Shown: positions 15,200 through 23,429, numbered from the stretch's first letter. The stretch is 64,000 nucleotides of DNA from Bradyrhizobium arachidis (GCF_015291705.1 NZ_CP030050.1:4898001-4962000), one strand, 5' to 3'. Made by a program: numbers and translations. Notes: generated by a model from the letters alone, not told the origin.

Positions 15200-16018
15200 A
15201 TGCTCGTCATCTCCATTCAAAGCCAGGTGGTCCACGGCCATGTCGGCAACAGCGCGGCCGCCTATGCCATGCAGGCGGAGGGCGTGAACGTCGCGGCGGT
15301 ACCGACGACGCTGCTGTCAAACCATCCGCGCTATCCAACCCTGCGCGGACGCGTGCTGGAGACCGAGCTCGTCGCTGATCTGCTGAGGGGTGTCGAGGAG
15401 CGCGGTCTCGTCGAGGAGGCCGCCGTGCTCGTCACCGGCTATCTCGGCTCGGTCGGCAACGCCGCCGTGATCGCCGATTTCGTCGAACGGGCGCTCACGC
15501 GCAATTCCAAGCTGGTCTATCTCTGCGACCCCGTGATCGGCGACGATGGCCGCGTCTATGTCGCCGACGGCATTCTGGACGTGGTGCGGCACCGGCTGCT
15601 GCCGGCCGCGAAGACCACCACGCCGAACCAGTTCGAGCTCGAGCTGCTGTCGGGCATCAAGATTGGGGACGCGCAGGGTCTGCGCGCAGCGTGCGCGGCT
15701 CTCGCGGGGACCAGCCGCATCGATGTCGTCGCTACCGGCTGCACGCTCGCCGATACGCCAGCCGGGCAGGTGGAGACGATCCTCTGCGCGGATGGTCAGT
15801 TGTCGCGCTTTGCGACGCCGCGTCTGCCGATCCGTCCCTACGGCACTGGCGATCTCCTCACCGGCCTGATTGCGGCGCATCTGGCGAAGGGCTTGGCCAT
15901 GGACGCGGCAGTACGGCTCGCCGTCGACACTATTTTTGCGGTGCTGGTACGCACACAGGATGCCGGCACCGCCGAGATGCGGCTCGTGCCGCTGCCGATA
16001 CCGGAGCCCAAATCGTAA
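15200..16018 (+). CDS. pdxY: Pyridoxal kinase
   Basis: The protein has 272 residues and makes pyridoxal 5'-phosphate from pyridoxal and ATP in the salvage pathway. It begins MLVISIQSQVVHGHVGNSAA, which aligns with the family N-terminus, so ATG 15200 is preferred over an in-frame ATG at 15149 that overlaps the previous gene. Other motifs are VTGYLGSVGN, CDPVIGDDGRVYV, TPNQFELELLSG and the ATP/anion hole YGTGDLLTGL with catalytic Asp. It is probably co-transcribed with the PaiB-like gene. Confidence 0.93.
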   Translation: MLVISIQSQVVHGHVGNSAAAYAMQAEGVNVAAVPTTLLSNHPRYPTLRGRVLETELVADLLRGVEERGLVEEAAVLVTGYLGSVGNAAVIADFVERALTRNSKLVYLCDPVIGDDGRVYVADGILDVVRHRLLPAAKTTTPNQFELELLSGIKIGDAQGLRAACAALAGTSRIDVVATGCTLADTPAGQVETILCADGQLSRFATPRLPIRPYGTGDLLTGLIAAHLAKGLAMDAAVRLAVDTIFAVLVRTQDAGTAEMRLVPLPIPEPKS

Positions 16019-16022
16019 CGAG

Positions 16023-17330
16023 TCAGGTCGCGCGCTTACTGGCGGATTGCGCCGACTTCTGCGGCTTGGCCGAGCTCTTCTGCTCGCGCGCAGCATGCGC
16101 CTTCGCCTTCGATGGCCTGGTGCTGGCCACAGCCCGCGCCTTCTTGGACTTGGTGTTCGCGGCTTCCTTGCGGTCGCTCGCGCCGCCGCGCTTCGAAATG
16201 TATTCCTTGCCGTCGATCGGGCCGACATGCGGCGGATCGCGGTCGAGATAGGGCCGGCCGACGCCGAGCGCCTTGCCGTTGGCGTCGACCCATTTCCACA
16301 GGATTTCGGTCGAGACCCAGCGCTGCGCGCGATTGTTGCCCTGGGTGCTGACGATGTCGGCCGCCATGCCGTGGCCGTAGCCGCCGCGCGTGCTGCCGCC
16401 GTGATAGGAGCGATCGGAGGCGGCTTTCAGGCCGCTCGCGATTGACTGGCGATAGTCGTCGCGGAACGCGCTGGTGATACCGGGCGAAAGGCCGGCGGCT
16501 TCGGCGGCGAGCAGCGTGCGGAACAGTTTTCGCTTAAAGCTCTTGTCCATGCCGCCGATGACATAGTCCATCATCGACATGCCGGCGTGCTCGGCCGCCT
16601 TCGGGTCCTTCCAGCCGAAATCCTCGTCGACCAGCTTGGTGAAGCTGCGCATCACGGTGACCGTCTTGCCCCTGCGCTTGATGGAGACGGCGCGGCGCTC
16701 CTGCACCTTGATGGAGTCTTCCTTGGGCGTGCGCTGGTAGAGCGCCCAGAGATAGCGGTCGATGCAGGCGTCGATGACGAAGCATTCGTCGAGCACGGCG
16801 ACGGTGTCGGCCGGCGGCGATGCCTTGCTTGGGGCTGGGGTGGGTCCGCCCGTAATTGCCGCGGGCGACGGTTCGTCGGTGGTCACGATCTCGGTGGGAT
16901 CGGCGGAGGCAATCTTGACCGGCTCGGGCGCCGGTGCAGGCGGAGCCTCGCTGACGACGGGCTCCGGTTCCGGCGAAATCTGCGGTGCGGGCGGCGGTTC
17001 CGCCGGCACGATCAGCGCCGGATCAGCCGAAGCGAGCTTGACGGCCGGGGCGGGCTCCTCGGACGCCGCTGGTTCCGCGATTGGTGGGGCGACCGCAGCG
17101 GCCGCCGCGATGTCGGCCGTCAGCGCGATACCGTCCTCGAGGGTCGCAGCGTGCGGAACATCGGCGAGCTCGAGACGGATGAGATCTTTCGCACGGGACA
17201 CCGAGGCCGCATTGGCGCCGCTGTTCTCGATGAGCGCTGGAGCGTAGGCGGAGAGGGAGAGCGCCAGCCAGCCGGCCATCACGGCCGAAGGGCACGCGAC
17301 AGCCACAAGAAGAGACCGCCGATCGTTCAT
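16023..17330 (-). CDS. Membrane-anchored M15-like peptidase-fold protein
   Basis: The protein has 435 residues. ATG 17330 has GGAGG eight bases upstream. The order is: N-terminal membrane segment (7-30), long Pro/Ala/Glu-rich linker with a repeated ASADP unit (residues 90-190), a conserved domain from DECFVIDACIDRYLWALY to the end of the catalytic part, then a basic Lys/Ala-rich tail. Possible M15 zinc ligands are visible: SYHGG, GYGHGMAADIV (GxAxD) and DRDPPHVGP. The usual SxHxxGxAxD spacing is interrupted by an insertion. It may act on peptidoglycan peptides, or it may be inactive. The tail-to-tail gap to pdxY is four bases. Confidence 0.72.
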   Translation of the reverse strand: MNDRRSLLVAVACPSAVMAGWLALSLSAYAPALIENSGANAASVSRAKDLIRLELADVPHAATLEDGIALTADIAAAAAVAPPIAEPAASEEPAPAVKLASADPALIVPAEPPPAPQISPEPEPVVSEAPPAPAPEPVKIASADPTEIVTTDEPSPAAITGGPTPAPSKASPPADTVAVLDECFVIDACIDRYLWALYQRTPKEDSIKVQERRAVSIKRRGKTVTVMRSFTKLVDEDFGWKDPKAAEHAGMSMMDYVIGGMDKSFKRKLFRTLLAAEAAGLSPGITSAFRDDYRQSIASGLKAASDRSYHGGSTRGGYGHGMAADIVSTQGNNRAQRWVSTEILWKWVDANGKALGVGRPYLDRDPPHVGPIDGKEYISKRGGASDRKEAANTKSKKARAVASTRPSKAKAHAAREQKSSAKPQKSAQSASKRAT

Positions 17331-17668
17331 GATCCCTGCCTCCAAACGGTTCTGTTCAAAACCCGTCTTGTCCGAACAGTCTTGATGCAAACAGTCTTGC
17401 ACGGAAAGGCATGTAGCGGCGTCGATTGTTCGGGGGACGATGTGGCGGCGCAATGGCGCAAATGGCTTACATTGGGCTTTTCGCCTGGGTGTTGCGCAAG
17501 AGCAACGCGAGTTCCATCGCAGTTCGGGTGGGGAAGCACCGGAAAAGGCCCGCAAATTCAAGGTTCTTTGTCGACAAATTGAAGCGGATGGATTTACTCA
17601 ATCTTGGATTGATCAGGTGCATCTCTCCCGTGCCGGCAACGTCCGGTAGAGTTGGGAAGGACACGATA

Positions 17669-17839
17669 GTGAAATTGAAATCCACGCTGGCCGCTTTCGC
17701 CGCCGATGAGTCCGGCGCCACCGCAATCGAATACGGCTTGATCGCAGCGGGCATCGCGCTGGCCATCATCGAAGTGATTTACGCACTCGGGACCAATCTC
17801 GTCGCAAAGCTGCAGGCGCTGGCAACGGCGTTGAAATAG
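17669..17839 (+). CDS. Flp-type (type IVb) pilin
   Basis: The protein has 56 residues. The GTG start at 17669 follows GGGAAGG. It shows the pilin core ESGATAIEYGLIAAGIALAI, with the conserved Glu of the processed N-terminus and a hydrophobic helix, then a short C-terminal segment (LVAKLQALATALK). Flp pilins build Tad pili after cleavage by a TadV/CpaA prepilin peptidase. No tad/cpa gene occurs in the window, so this is an orphan or an extra pilin copy. Confidence 0.9.
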   Translation: MKLKSTLAAFAADESGATAIEYGLIAAGIALAIIEVIYALGTNLVAKLQALATALK

Positions 17840-17859
17840 AACGTTGCGCGAGGCTCTCT

Positions 17860-17881
17860 CGTCATTGCGTTCGCAATGACG
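17860..17881. repeat. Palindromic repeat / terminator after the pilin
   Basis: CGTCATTGCG and CGCAATGACG form a perfect 10-base stem with a two-base loop 20 bases after the pilin stop. It looks like part of the common CGTCATTGCGAGCG intergenic element of Bradyrhizobium and can also act as a terminator. Confidence 0.6.
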
Positions 17882-17950
17882 AGTGGAGGAGCGCGGCGTT
17901 TTGCCCGGTACGTCGCGGCAACCTTGCTGACGTGTGTGCGTTGATCGGCC

Positions 17951-18154
17951 ATGACGCATTCCTCGCTTCGTCCCATGGACGCCTTCGATCCCTCCGAGCC
18001 CGCCATCCTGCATGATCGCGTCTCGGGCACGATTATCACCTGGACCGCCGATCAGGCCGACGATTACCGGCGGGCCAGCCGGTTGCGGGGCGATGGAACA
18101 GTGGTCTGGAAGGCCTATGTTTTCGACGGCTGGGGCAACGTGATGGGTGGTTAG
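17951..18154 (+). CDS. Small hypothetical protein
   Basis: The protein has 67 residues, acidic, with the segment GTIITWTADQADDYRRAS and a final WKAYVFDGWGNVMGG. No signal or membrane segment is present. A second ATG at 17975 is possible; neither start has a clear ribosome binding site. The coding-like composition and ordered hydrophobic pattern support a real gene, but I recognise no family. Confidence 0.5.
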   Translation: MTHSSLRPMDAFDPSEPAILHDRVSGTIITWTADQADDYRRASRLRGDGTVVWKAYVFDGWGNVMGG

Positions 18155-18198
18155 CCTCGGGCTGGGAGGGAACGCGCTTAGGGAATTGGGCGCGTTAG

Positions 18199-18255
18199 GC
18201 ATATCGCCATGCATGTTGCGCGATATTGCGTTGCAGCAATGCATATCGCAATGCA
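18199..18255. promoter_or_regulatory. Repeated 15-base operator-like sites upstream of 18303
   Basis: GCATATCGCCATGCA (18199-18213) and GCATATCGCAATGCA (18241-18255) differ at one base and lie 42 bases apart, four helical turns. Between them GCGATATTGC (18220-18229) resembles the reverse complement of the core. The spacing suits cooperative binding of a regulator ahead of the exported protein gene. Confidence 0.45.
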
Positions 18256-18302
18256 GCAAATCAGGCTTACATGTGCTCCGCACTTCTTCCAGGAGCATCA
18301 CC

Positions 18303-18557
18303 ATGAACAAGAAGACTTTGTCGATCGCAGTTGCCGCCCTCGCCATCGCGGGCTCGACTGCCACCTTCGCCGGCGAATTGCCGGCCTACGAGGCCAATGG
18401 CATTCCGGCTTCGCCCCTGCAGGTCCGCGTGCTCGGCGCCAAGAATGTCGAGCAGCAGGTGACGGCACCCGCCACCAGCGTGACGGCGCTCCAGGTCAGC
18501 GTCCTGACCCCGCGCAAGGTGAAGACGGCGACCGTGACCACGGGCTCGGCGCGCTGA
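18303..18557 (+). CDS. Small exported protein of unknown function
   Basis: The protein has 84 residues. The ATG has AGGAGC upstream. The signal peptide MNKKTLSIAVAALAIAGSTA is followed by TFAGELPAYEANGIPASPLQ and a short mature part with two similar segments (PLQVRVLGAKNVEQQVTAP and ALQVSVLTPRKVKTATVTT). No cysteines. It is probably periplasmic or secreted. A canonical terminator follows, and repeated operator-like sites precede it, so this is a single-gene unit under specific control. Confidence 0.72.
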   Translation: MNKKTLSIAVAALAIAGSTATFAGELPAYEANGIPASPLQVRVLGAKNVEQQVTAPATSVTALQVSVLTPRKVKTATVTTGSAR

Positions 18558-18631
18558 GCTTGACGCGACACGCGCGCATCGTGCCGCTGTCGCGATGTTG
18601 AATTCGCGGCCTTCGATGCGCGACACTCCGG

Positions 18632-18665
18632 AACCGCGCTCCCATTTGGAGCGCGGTTTTTCTTT
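18632..18665 (+). terminator. Rho-independent terminator
   Basis: Stem AACCGCGCTCC / GGAGCGCGGTT (18632-18642, 18648-18658), five-base loop, followed by TTTTCTTT. It ends the transcript of the small exported protein gene. Confidence 0.85.
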
Positions 18666-18861
18666 GCGGCGCTCGACAGCGAATTTTCGTGTTGCGTGCG
18701 CGGATCGAGAATCCGGAGATGAAAAGGGAAGTGCGATGCCGTCATTGTGTACGGCCGTTCAAGACGCGTGTGATCTTCTTAATACTTGTTTTGCAGATCG
18801 CGGCGCCTGATGCGCACGCCGCATATTGAGCGGCCAATTCTGGAATCATACCGGAGCCGTC
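18666..18861 (+). other. Intergenic stretch with a possible 24-residue ORF
   Basis: The only candidate is ATG 18736 to TGA 18810, preceded by AAGGGAAG about five bases upstream. It would encode MPSLCTAVQDACDLLNTCFA and four more residues with three cysteines. Nothing else supports it. The remainder probably holds the promoter of the gene at 18862. Confidence 0.3.
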
Positions 18862-19008
18862 ATGCCTGTTGCGCAGAAAGCCGTTGTTGCAAGTACTTCG
18901 CCGCGTGAATTCATCGTCAAGCATCTCGCCTTGTTCGCAGCCGCCGCGCTGTTCGTGTTCGTGCTGAGCCTGACCTACGGGCTCGATCTCAGCCCCGGAT
19001 TTTTCTAA
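18862..19008 (+). CDS. Small single-pass membrane protein
   Basis: The protein has 48 residues. ATG 18862 has GGAG seven bases upstream. A polar N-terminus (MPVAQKAVVASTSPREFIVK) is followed by one membrane helix (LALFAAAALFVFVLSLTYGL) and a six-residue end. The N-terminus is predicted cytoplasmic. It has no recognised family. The gene is convergent with adaA, six bases from its stop. Confidence 0.65.
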   Translation: MPVAQKAVVASTSPREFIVKHLALFAAAALFVFVLSLTYGLDLSPGFF

Positions 19009-19014
19009 AGCCGG

Positions 19015-19578
19015 CTACGCATTCTTCGATGAACGCAGGCTCGATGGCGATCTCCCGTAGAGCTCGGCGAAGGCGGCGTTGAAGCGGCGCAGGCTGCCGA
19101 AGCCGGCCTGGAACGCAATGTCCGTCATGGTGTGATCGCCGGCATCGAGCAGGCGTTTGGCGCGCTGGACGCGTAGCGTCTTCGCAAGCTGCTGCGGCGT
19201 CGCGCCGACATGGCGCTCGAACAATCGCGCCAGATGCCGCGAGGAGATGCCGAGCCGCATTGCGAGCGTCACCACCGAATTCTCGTCCAGCGCACCTTCA
19301 TTGATCAGCTTCACCGCGCGCGCCACCGTCGAGCGCGTGCCGTTCCAGGCCGGGCAGAACGGTGCGGTCTCGGGACGGCAGCGCAGGCAAGGCCGGAAGC
19401 CTGCGGCCTCGGCTGCGGCGGCCGTCGGATAATAGACGACGTTGCGCGTCAGCGGTTGCTTGGCCGGACACACCGGGCGGCAATAGATGCCCGTCGTCTT
19501 CACCGCCGTAAAGAAGCGGCCGTCATAGCGCGGATCCCGGCGCAGGCGCGCGGTGTTGCAGTCTTCAAAACTCAGCAT
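19015..19578 (-). CDS. adaA: AdaA-like methylphosphotriester-DNA methyltransferase / AraC-type activator
   Basis: The protein has 187 residues. The N-terminal Ada metal-binding domain has four cysteines in the right order (IYCRPVC: Cys33, Cys37; RPCLRCRPE: Cys64, Cys67). In this family the first accepts a methyl group from damaged DNA backbone, which switches on activator activity. An AraC HTH follows (VVTLAMRLGISSRHLARLFE ... IAFQAGFGSLRRFNAAF ... YGRSPS). The protein stops directly after it, with no MGMT or AlkA domain, as in Bacillus AdaA. ATG 19578 fits the family start; an ATG six codons upstream is possible. The repair partner it should induce is not in the window. Confidence 0.88.
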   Translation of the reverse strand: MLSFEDCNTARLRRDPRYDGRFFTAVKTTGIYCRPVCPAKQPLTRNVVYYPTAAAAEAAGFRPCLRCRPETAPFCPAWNGTRSTVARAVKLINEGALDENSVVTLAMRLGISSRHLARLFERHVGATPQQLAKTLRVQRAKRLLDAGDHTMTDIAFQAGFGSLRRFNAAFAELYGRSPSSLRSSKNA

Positions 19579-19704
19579 GGCCCGATGATAGCGCATGCCG
19601 GCGCTCTGGGAAGAGCCGCGGGATGACCGAGTCCGATTGTGGCGAGCCGCGGCGCGGGCACCGGCTTAGAACGCGGCCCTCAACGCAAGCCGGGGTATCG
19701 CATC

Positions 19705-20121
19705 GTGACCAGTTCGAAAGACGTCGTCCTCAACGCCTGGAAGACTTTTTCATCGCGCGACAAGGATCGCATCGCCGCGCTCTTCACCGACGACGCCGAA
19801 TGGATCGCCCCGAAGGGCAACGCCACCGCGGTTGCGCTCGACCATACCGACCACATGGTCGGCGCGGAGCAGATCGCGCGCTTCATCGCGCAGGAGATGC
19901 ACAGGATGTTCTCGGAGATCGATATCGCCTTTCGCGGCGTCTATGCCGACAGCGATATCGTGATCGTGGAGGAGCGGATGCGCGCGACGCTCTCCAGTGG
20001 CAGGCATTACGAGAACGACTATTGCTTCGTGTTCACGGTGGCTGGCGACAAGATCCGCGAGGTCCGGGAATACATGGATACGCGCAAGGGATGGCGGATG
20101 GTGTTCGGCGAGGAGGGGTGA
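19705..20121 (+). CDS. Nuclear transport factor 2 (SnoaL-like) family protein
   Basis: The protein has 138 residues from a proposed GTG 19705 (VTSSKDVVLNAWKTFSSRDK). The fold pattern is that of SnoaL/NTF2-like cone barrels: an N-terminal helix, LFTDDAEWIAPKG, GAEQIARFIAQEMHRMF, IVIVEERMRATL, YCFVFTVAGDKIREVREYMD. Members are small enzymes (isomerases, cyclases) or ligand-binding proteins. The sequence alone does not show which. An earlier GTG at 19639 is in frame, but its added residues look non-coding. Confidence 0.8.
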   Translation: MTSSKDVVLNAWKTFSSRDKDRIAALFTDDAEWIAPKGNATAVALDHTDHMVGAEQIARFIAQEMHRMFSEIDIAFRGVYADSDIVIVEERMRATLSSGRHYENDYCFVFTVAGDKIREVREYMDTRKGWRMVFGEEG

Positions 20122-20195
20122 TGGCATTCGCGATGCGTGCCAGCCCTGCACCGGCGTGGGTTGAGCCTCACCACGCACTGACATAAGGCTTCCCC

Positions 20196-21116
20196 ATGGA
20201 TCAGCGGACGAGCGGCGCTGACGCTCTCACTCACAAGACTGATGCGACGCCGGCGCTGCTCGGCGTCGTCTGCGGCCTGTCGGCGGCGCTGTTCTGGGCG
20301 CTCGGCTTTGCCGGCACGCGGCATGGGCTGAAGGTCGGCTTCACGCCGGTCGATCTCCTCGTGCATCGCTATGTCTGGTCGGGCATCGCGTTCCTGCCGC
20401 TGGTGTTGCGCGCGGGCATCTCCGATCTCTGCGGCATCGGCTGGGGCAGGGGCCTCGTGCTGATGGTGCTCGGCGGCCCCGTGATGGCGCTGATCTCCTA
20501 TGCCGGTTTCATGTTCGTGCCGCTCGGCCATGGCAGCGTGATCCAGCCCTCTTGCGCCACGCTCGGCGGACTGCTGCTGGCGGCTGTGTTCCTGAAAGAG
20601 AAGATCTCAGCCTCGCGTCTTATCGGCGCCTTGGTCATCGTCGGCGGGCTCGGCGTGATCGGTGCCGAATCGATCGGCCATATCGGGGCCGACGGGGTGC
20701 AGGGCGACCTGATCTTCGTGCTGACCGGATTGATGTTCGCCGGCTTCGGCGCGCTGCTGCGGCATTGGCGCGTCTCCGCGGTCTCGGCCGCGCTGGTCAT
20801 CAACGTGCTGTCGCTGCTGCTATTGCCGGTCTACCTCGCCACCGGCGGCCTCGCTCGACTGGCAGCAATTGGCATCAGCGAGAACGCCATCCAGGCGCTG
20901 GCGCAGGGCGTGCTCGCAGGTCCCGGTGCGCTTTATCTCTACGCCGTCTCGGTCCAGCGCCTCGGCGTTGCCCGCGCCGCCGTGTTCCCGGCGATCGTGC
21001 CGGCTCTGACGCTGCTGGTCGGCTGGCTGCTGCTCGGCGAGGCCCCGACCACGCTGCAGCTGGCGGGACTTGGCACGGTGCTGTGCGGATTTTACCTGGC
21101 GCAGCGGCAGCGCTGA
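20196..21116 (+). CDS. EamA/DMT-family transporter
   Basis: The protein has 306 residues and about ten membrane segments in two EamA halves. Helix-end motifs of the family are visible: ALFWALGFAGTRHGLK in helix 1, TLGGLLLAAVFLKEKIS in the first half and LLVGWLLLGEAPTTLQLAG in the second. It is an inner-membrane exporter of metabolites or amino acids; the substrate is unknown. The start ATG follows AAGG. It is on the same strand as the SnoaL-like gene, 74 bases downstream of it. Confidence 0.9.
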   Translation: MDQRTSGADALTHKTDATPALLGVVCGLSAALFWALGFAGTRHGLKVGFTPVDLLVHRYVWSGIAFLPLVLRAGISDLCGIGWGRGLVLMVLGGPVMALISYAGFMFVPLGHGSVIQPSCATLGGLLLAAVFLKEKISASRLIGALVIVGGLGVIGAESIGHIGADGVQGDLIFVLTGLMFAGFGALLRHWRVSAVSAALVINVLSLLLLPVYLATGGLARLAAIGISENAIQALAQGVLAGPGALYLYAVSVQRLGVARAAVFPAIVPALTLLVGWLLLGEAPTTLQLAGLGTVLCGFYLAQRQR

Positions 21117-21248
21117 TTCCCGTCGAGCGATCAACCTCCCGTCATCGTGAGGCGGCAATTGCCTGCTAGTGCTTGTGCCCCGCCGTCGCCGGCATAGCTA
21201 TGGGAGACGCGGATTTCCGCGCCGCCCCCTTTCAGGTAAAATCATTGC

Positions 21249-22655
21249 ATGAGCGAGATCGAAACGCTGTTCGGTGTGCTGCGCCAGTCGGTCGACGAGG
21301 ACGTCGTCGACCTCATCGAGCGCATGGTGCGGGAGGCGCCGGACCATGCGCTCTCCAAGATCAACCCGCTGCATCTGGCCGGCGAGGCCAGCCTCGATGA
21401 GGAAGAGGTGATCGGCGCCCTCTTGCGCGCGGTCGGGCTCGGCATCCTCGAGATGACCTGGAGCGTGATGTGCCCGAGCTGCGCCGGCGTGCTCTCCGCC
21501 AACAAGAGTCTGAAGACCGTCAACAGCGCGCAGTATCATTGCGCGTTCTGCGCGGCGGGCTATGAGACGACGCTGGACAATCTGGTCGAGGTGACCTTCA
21601 CGGTCAGCCCGCGCGTGCGCAAGATCGCCGCCCACAATGCCGACGAGCTGTCGCTCGCCGAATATTATCGCCAGGTGTTCTGGAGCTCGGCGATCGACCT
21701 CCCCACCGATGTGGATGCGCTCATGCGCGAGCTCACGCTCGAGGCCGTCGACCTGCCGCCGGGCGAGCGGGCGATCCTGTCGCTTCAGATTCGAGCGGGC
21801 ATGCTGATCCTGTTCGATCCCGTGACGCACACGGCGCAGTTCATCGAGGTCAAGGGCGAGGAGACCAGCGAGCGCCAGAACCTGGCGCTGATCTTCAACA
21901 AGGCCGACGTGCCGGTCGATGCGGTCACGCTTCGGCCAGGCGCGCTCAGGCTCACGCTGGAGAACCGCACCGATACGCGCGTGCTGCCGGCGGTGTGGGT
22001 CGCGGACGGGCGGCTCGATGCCGTCCTGACGCGGCGGAGGCCCAGCCTCACCGCAAAGCGGCTGCTCACCAACCAGACCTTCCGCGATCTCTACCGCACC
22101 GAGACGCTCGCCATCGGCCAGCGCCTGAAGATCCTGAGCCTGACCTTCCTGTTCTCTGATCTGAAGGATTCCACCGGCCTCTACGAGCATGTCGGCGACC
22201 TCGTCGCCTTCGATCTCGTCAACGAGCATTTCCGGCTGCTGCAGGAGATCATCGCCGCCGAGCGCGGCGCCGTGGTCAAGACCATCGGCGATGCCGTGAT
22301 GGCGACGTTCGAGACCCCGGACCGGGCGATCGCCGCCGCGATCCGTATGCGCGAGGCCATGAGCGAGCTCGGGGCGCAGCGCCAGCAGCAGGGGCTGCTG
22401 CTGAAGATGGGCATCCACGAGGGATCGTGCCTTGCGGTCACGCTCAATGGCCAGCAGGACTATTTCGGCCAGACCGTCAACATCGCCTCGCGCGTCCAGG
22501 GCCTCGCCGCCTCGCGCTCGATCGTGGTGACGGAGCAGGTTGTGGAGAATGCCGAGACGCGCAACCTGCTCGAGGCCGGCGGCCTCGTTCCAACCCGCCG
22601 CAGCGTTGCGCTGAGCGGGATCGCGGAACGGGTGTCGGTGTACGAGATCCCCTAA
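21249..22655 (+). CDS. Class III adenylate/guanylate cyclase with N-terminal CxxC/CxxC module
   Basis: The protein has 468 residues and makes cAMP or cGMP. The C-terminal cyclase domain (about 298-468) has the metal Asp in FLFSDLKDST (Asp304), the second in KTIGDAVMATF (Asp348), and GQTVNIASRVQG, where the catalytic Asn and Arg stand. The N-terminal half resembles DUF5939-type regulatory regions. It contains two CxxC pairs, MCPSC (75, 78) and HCAFC (98, 101), typical of a zinc ribbon that could sense redox state or metal. No membrane segment is visible, so it is probably cytosolic. The nucleotide product cannot be told from sequence reading alone. Confidence 0.9.
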   Translation: MSEIETLFGVLRQSVDEDVVDLIERMVREAPDHALSKINPLHLAGEASLDEEEVIGALLRAVGLGILEMTWSVMCPSCAGVLSANKSLKTVNSAQYHCAFCAAGYETTLDNLVEVTFTVSPRVRKIAAHNADELSLAEYYRQVFWSSAIDLPTDVDALMRELTLEAVDLPPGERAILSLQIRAGMLILFDPVTHTAQFIEVKGEETSERQNLALIFNKADVPVDAVTLRPGALRLTLENRTDTRVLPAVWVADGRLDAVLTRRRPSLTAKRLLTNQTFRDLYRTETLAIGQRLKILSLTFLFSDLKDSTGLYEHVGDLVAFDLVNEHFRLLQEIIAAERGAVVKTIGDAVMATFETPDRAIAAAIRMREAMSELGAQRQQQGLLLKMGIHEGSCLAVTLNGQQDYFGQTVNIASRVQGLAASRSIVVTEQVVENAETRNLLEAGGLVPTRRSVALSGIAERVSVYEIP

Positions 22656-22680
22656 GTCCGAATTGCGGGTGCGGCACCAT

Positions 22681-22707
22681 CCCGGATTGCGCGTTGCGCT
22701 ATCCGGG
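22681..22707. repeat. Palindromic intergenic repeat (CCCGGAT family)
   Basis: CCCGGATTGCGC and GCGCTATCCGGG form a 12-base stem with one mismatch and a three-base loop, followed by GCTACG. This is a form of the TAGCCCGGATGGAGC element that I recognise from Bradyrhizobium. It may also terminate the cyclase transcript. Confidence 0.6.
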
Positions 22708-22721
22708 CTACGCTGCCCGCC

Positions 22722-23129
22722 ATGAGCATCCTCCTCAACATCGACGTCCCTGATGTCGCCGCTGCCACGACCTTCTACACCGCCGCGTTCGGCCTGACGG
22801 TCGGACGCCGCTTCGGTTCCGACTTCGTCGAACTGCTGGGCTGGCCGGCGCCGGTGTATCTGCTCACCAAAGCGGCCGGCACGATCGGCGCGGGCGGTGA
22901 CCGCCGTCGCTACGAGCGGCATTGGTCGCCGCTGCATATCGACGTCGTCGTTGACGATGTTGATGCCGCCGTTGCGCGCGCGCTCGCCGCCGGCGCGGTG
23001 CTTGAGGTGCCCGCATGCGATGCGCCCTATGGGCGGATCGCGATGCTGGCCGATCCGTTCGGGCACGGGTTTTGTCTCTTGGCGTTCAGCGCGAAGGGGT
23101 ACGACGCGCTGCTTGATGCGGAAGCGTAG
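22722..23129 (+). CDS. VOC-superfamily (glyoxalase/dioxygenase-like) protein
   Basis: The protein has 135 residues, one pair of beta-alpha-beta-beta-beta units: SILLNIDVPDVAAATTFYTA, then LHIDVVVDDVDAAVARALAAG and MLADPFGHGFCLLAF. VOC members are metalloenzymes or antibiotic/drug-binding proteins. The usual metal positions are only partly visible (His at the start of the second unit, a Phe/His region near PFGHGF). The substrate is not predictable. Confidence 0.85.
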   Translation: MSILLNIDVPDVAAATTFYTAAFGLTVGRRFGSDFVELLGWPAPVYLLTKAAGTIGAGGDRRRYERHWSPLHIDVVVDDVDAAVARALAAGAVLEVPACDAPYGRIAMLADPFGHGFCLLAFSAKGYDALLDAEA

Positions 23130-23429
23130 CGTCGTGGCGATGCGAGTCCGGCAAAAGTTCGAAAACAACCCCATGCACAGTAGAAAACAAGCGGGATTTC
23201 AACGCCGGGCAGGGCGTGGATGGCCGGGACGAGCTTGGCCATGACGGCGTGGGGGCCAGGCTGCCCAAAGCTCCGATGCCATATGCGATTGACTGGGTCG
23301 CGGCGGTGAGCGCGGATCGACTTCGGCGATACCGAAATATCGTTTGACCCGTCGGGCAAAACAGGGGCATGATGCCAGGGTGGCGCCGGTGCGACGGAAG
23401 CTTGTGCCGCGCTGGGGCCGCGGAGCGAC
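23130..23429. other. Intergenic stretch with a degenerate Bradyrhizobium repeat
   Basis: No gene is supported. The segment 23203-23250 (GCCGGGCAGGGCGTGGATGG ... GGCCATGACGG) looks like a degraded copy of the common CGTCATGGCCGGGCTTGTCCCGGCCATCC element. The last 30 bases carry the ribosome binding site of the next gene. Confidence 0.4.

Noticed and set aside
18595..18810. 71-codon + strand frame
   Set aside because: It includes a canonical terminator stem; only the last 24 codons have a possible ribosome binding site, reported separately.
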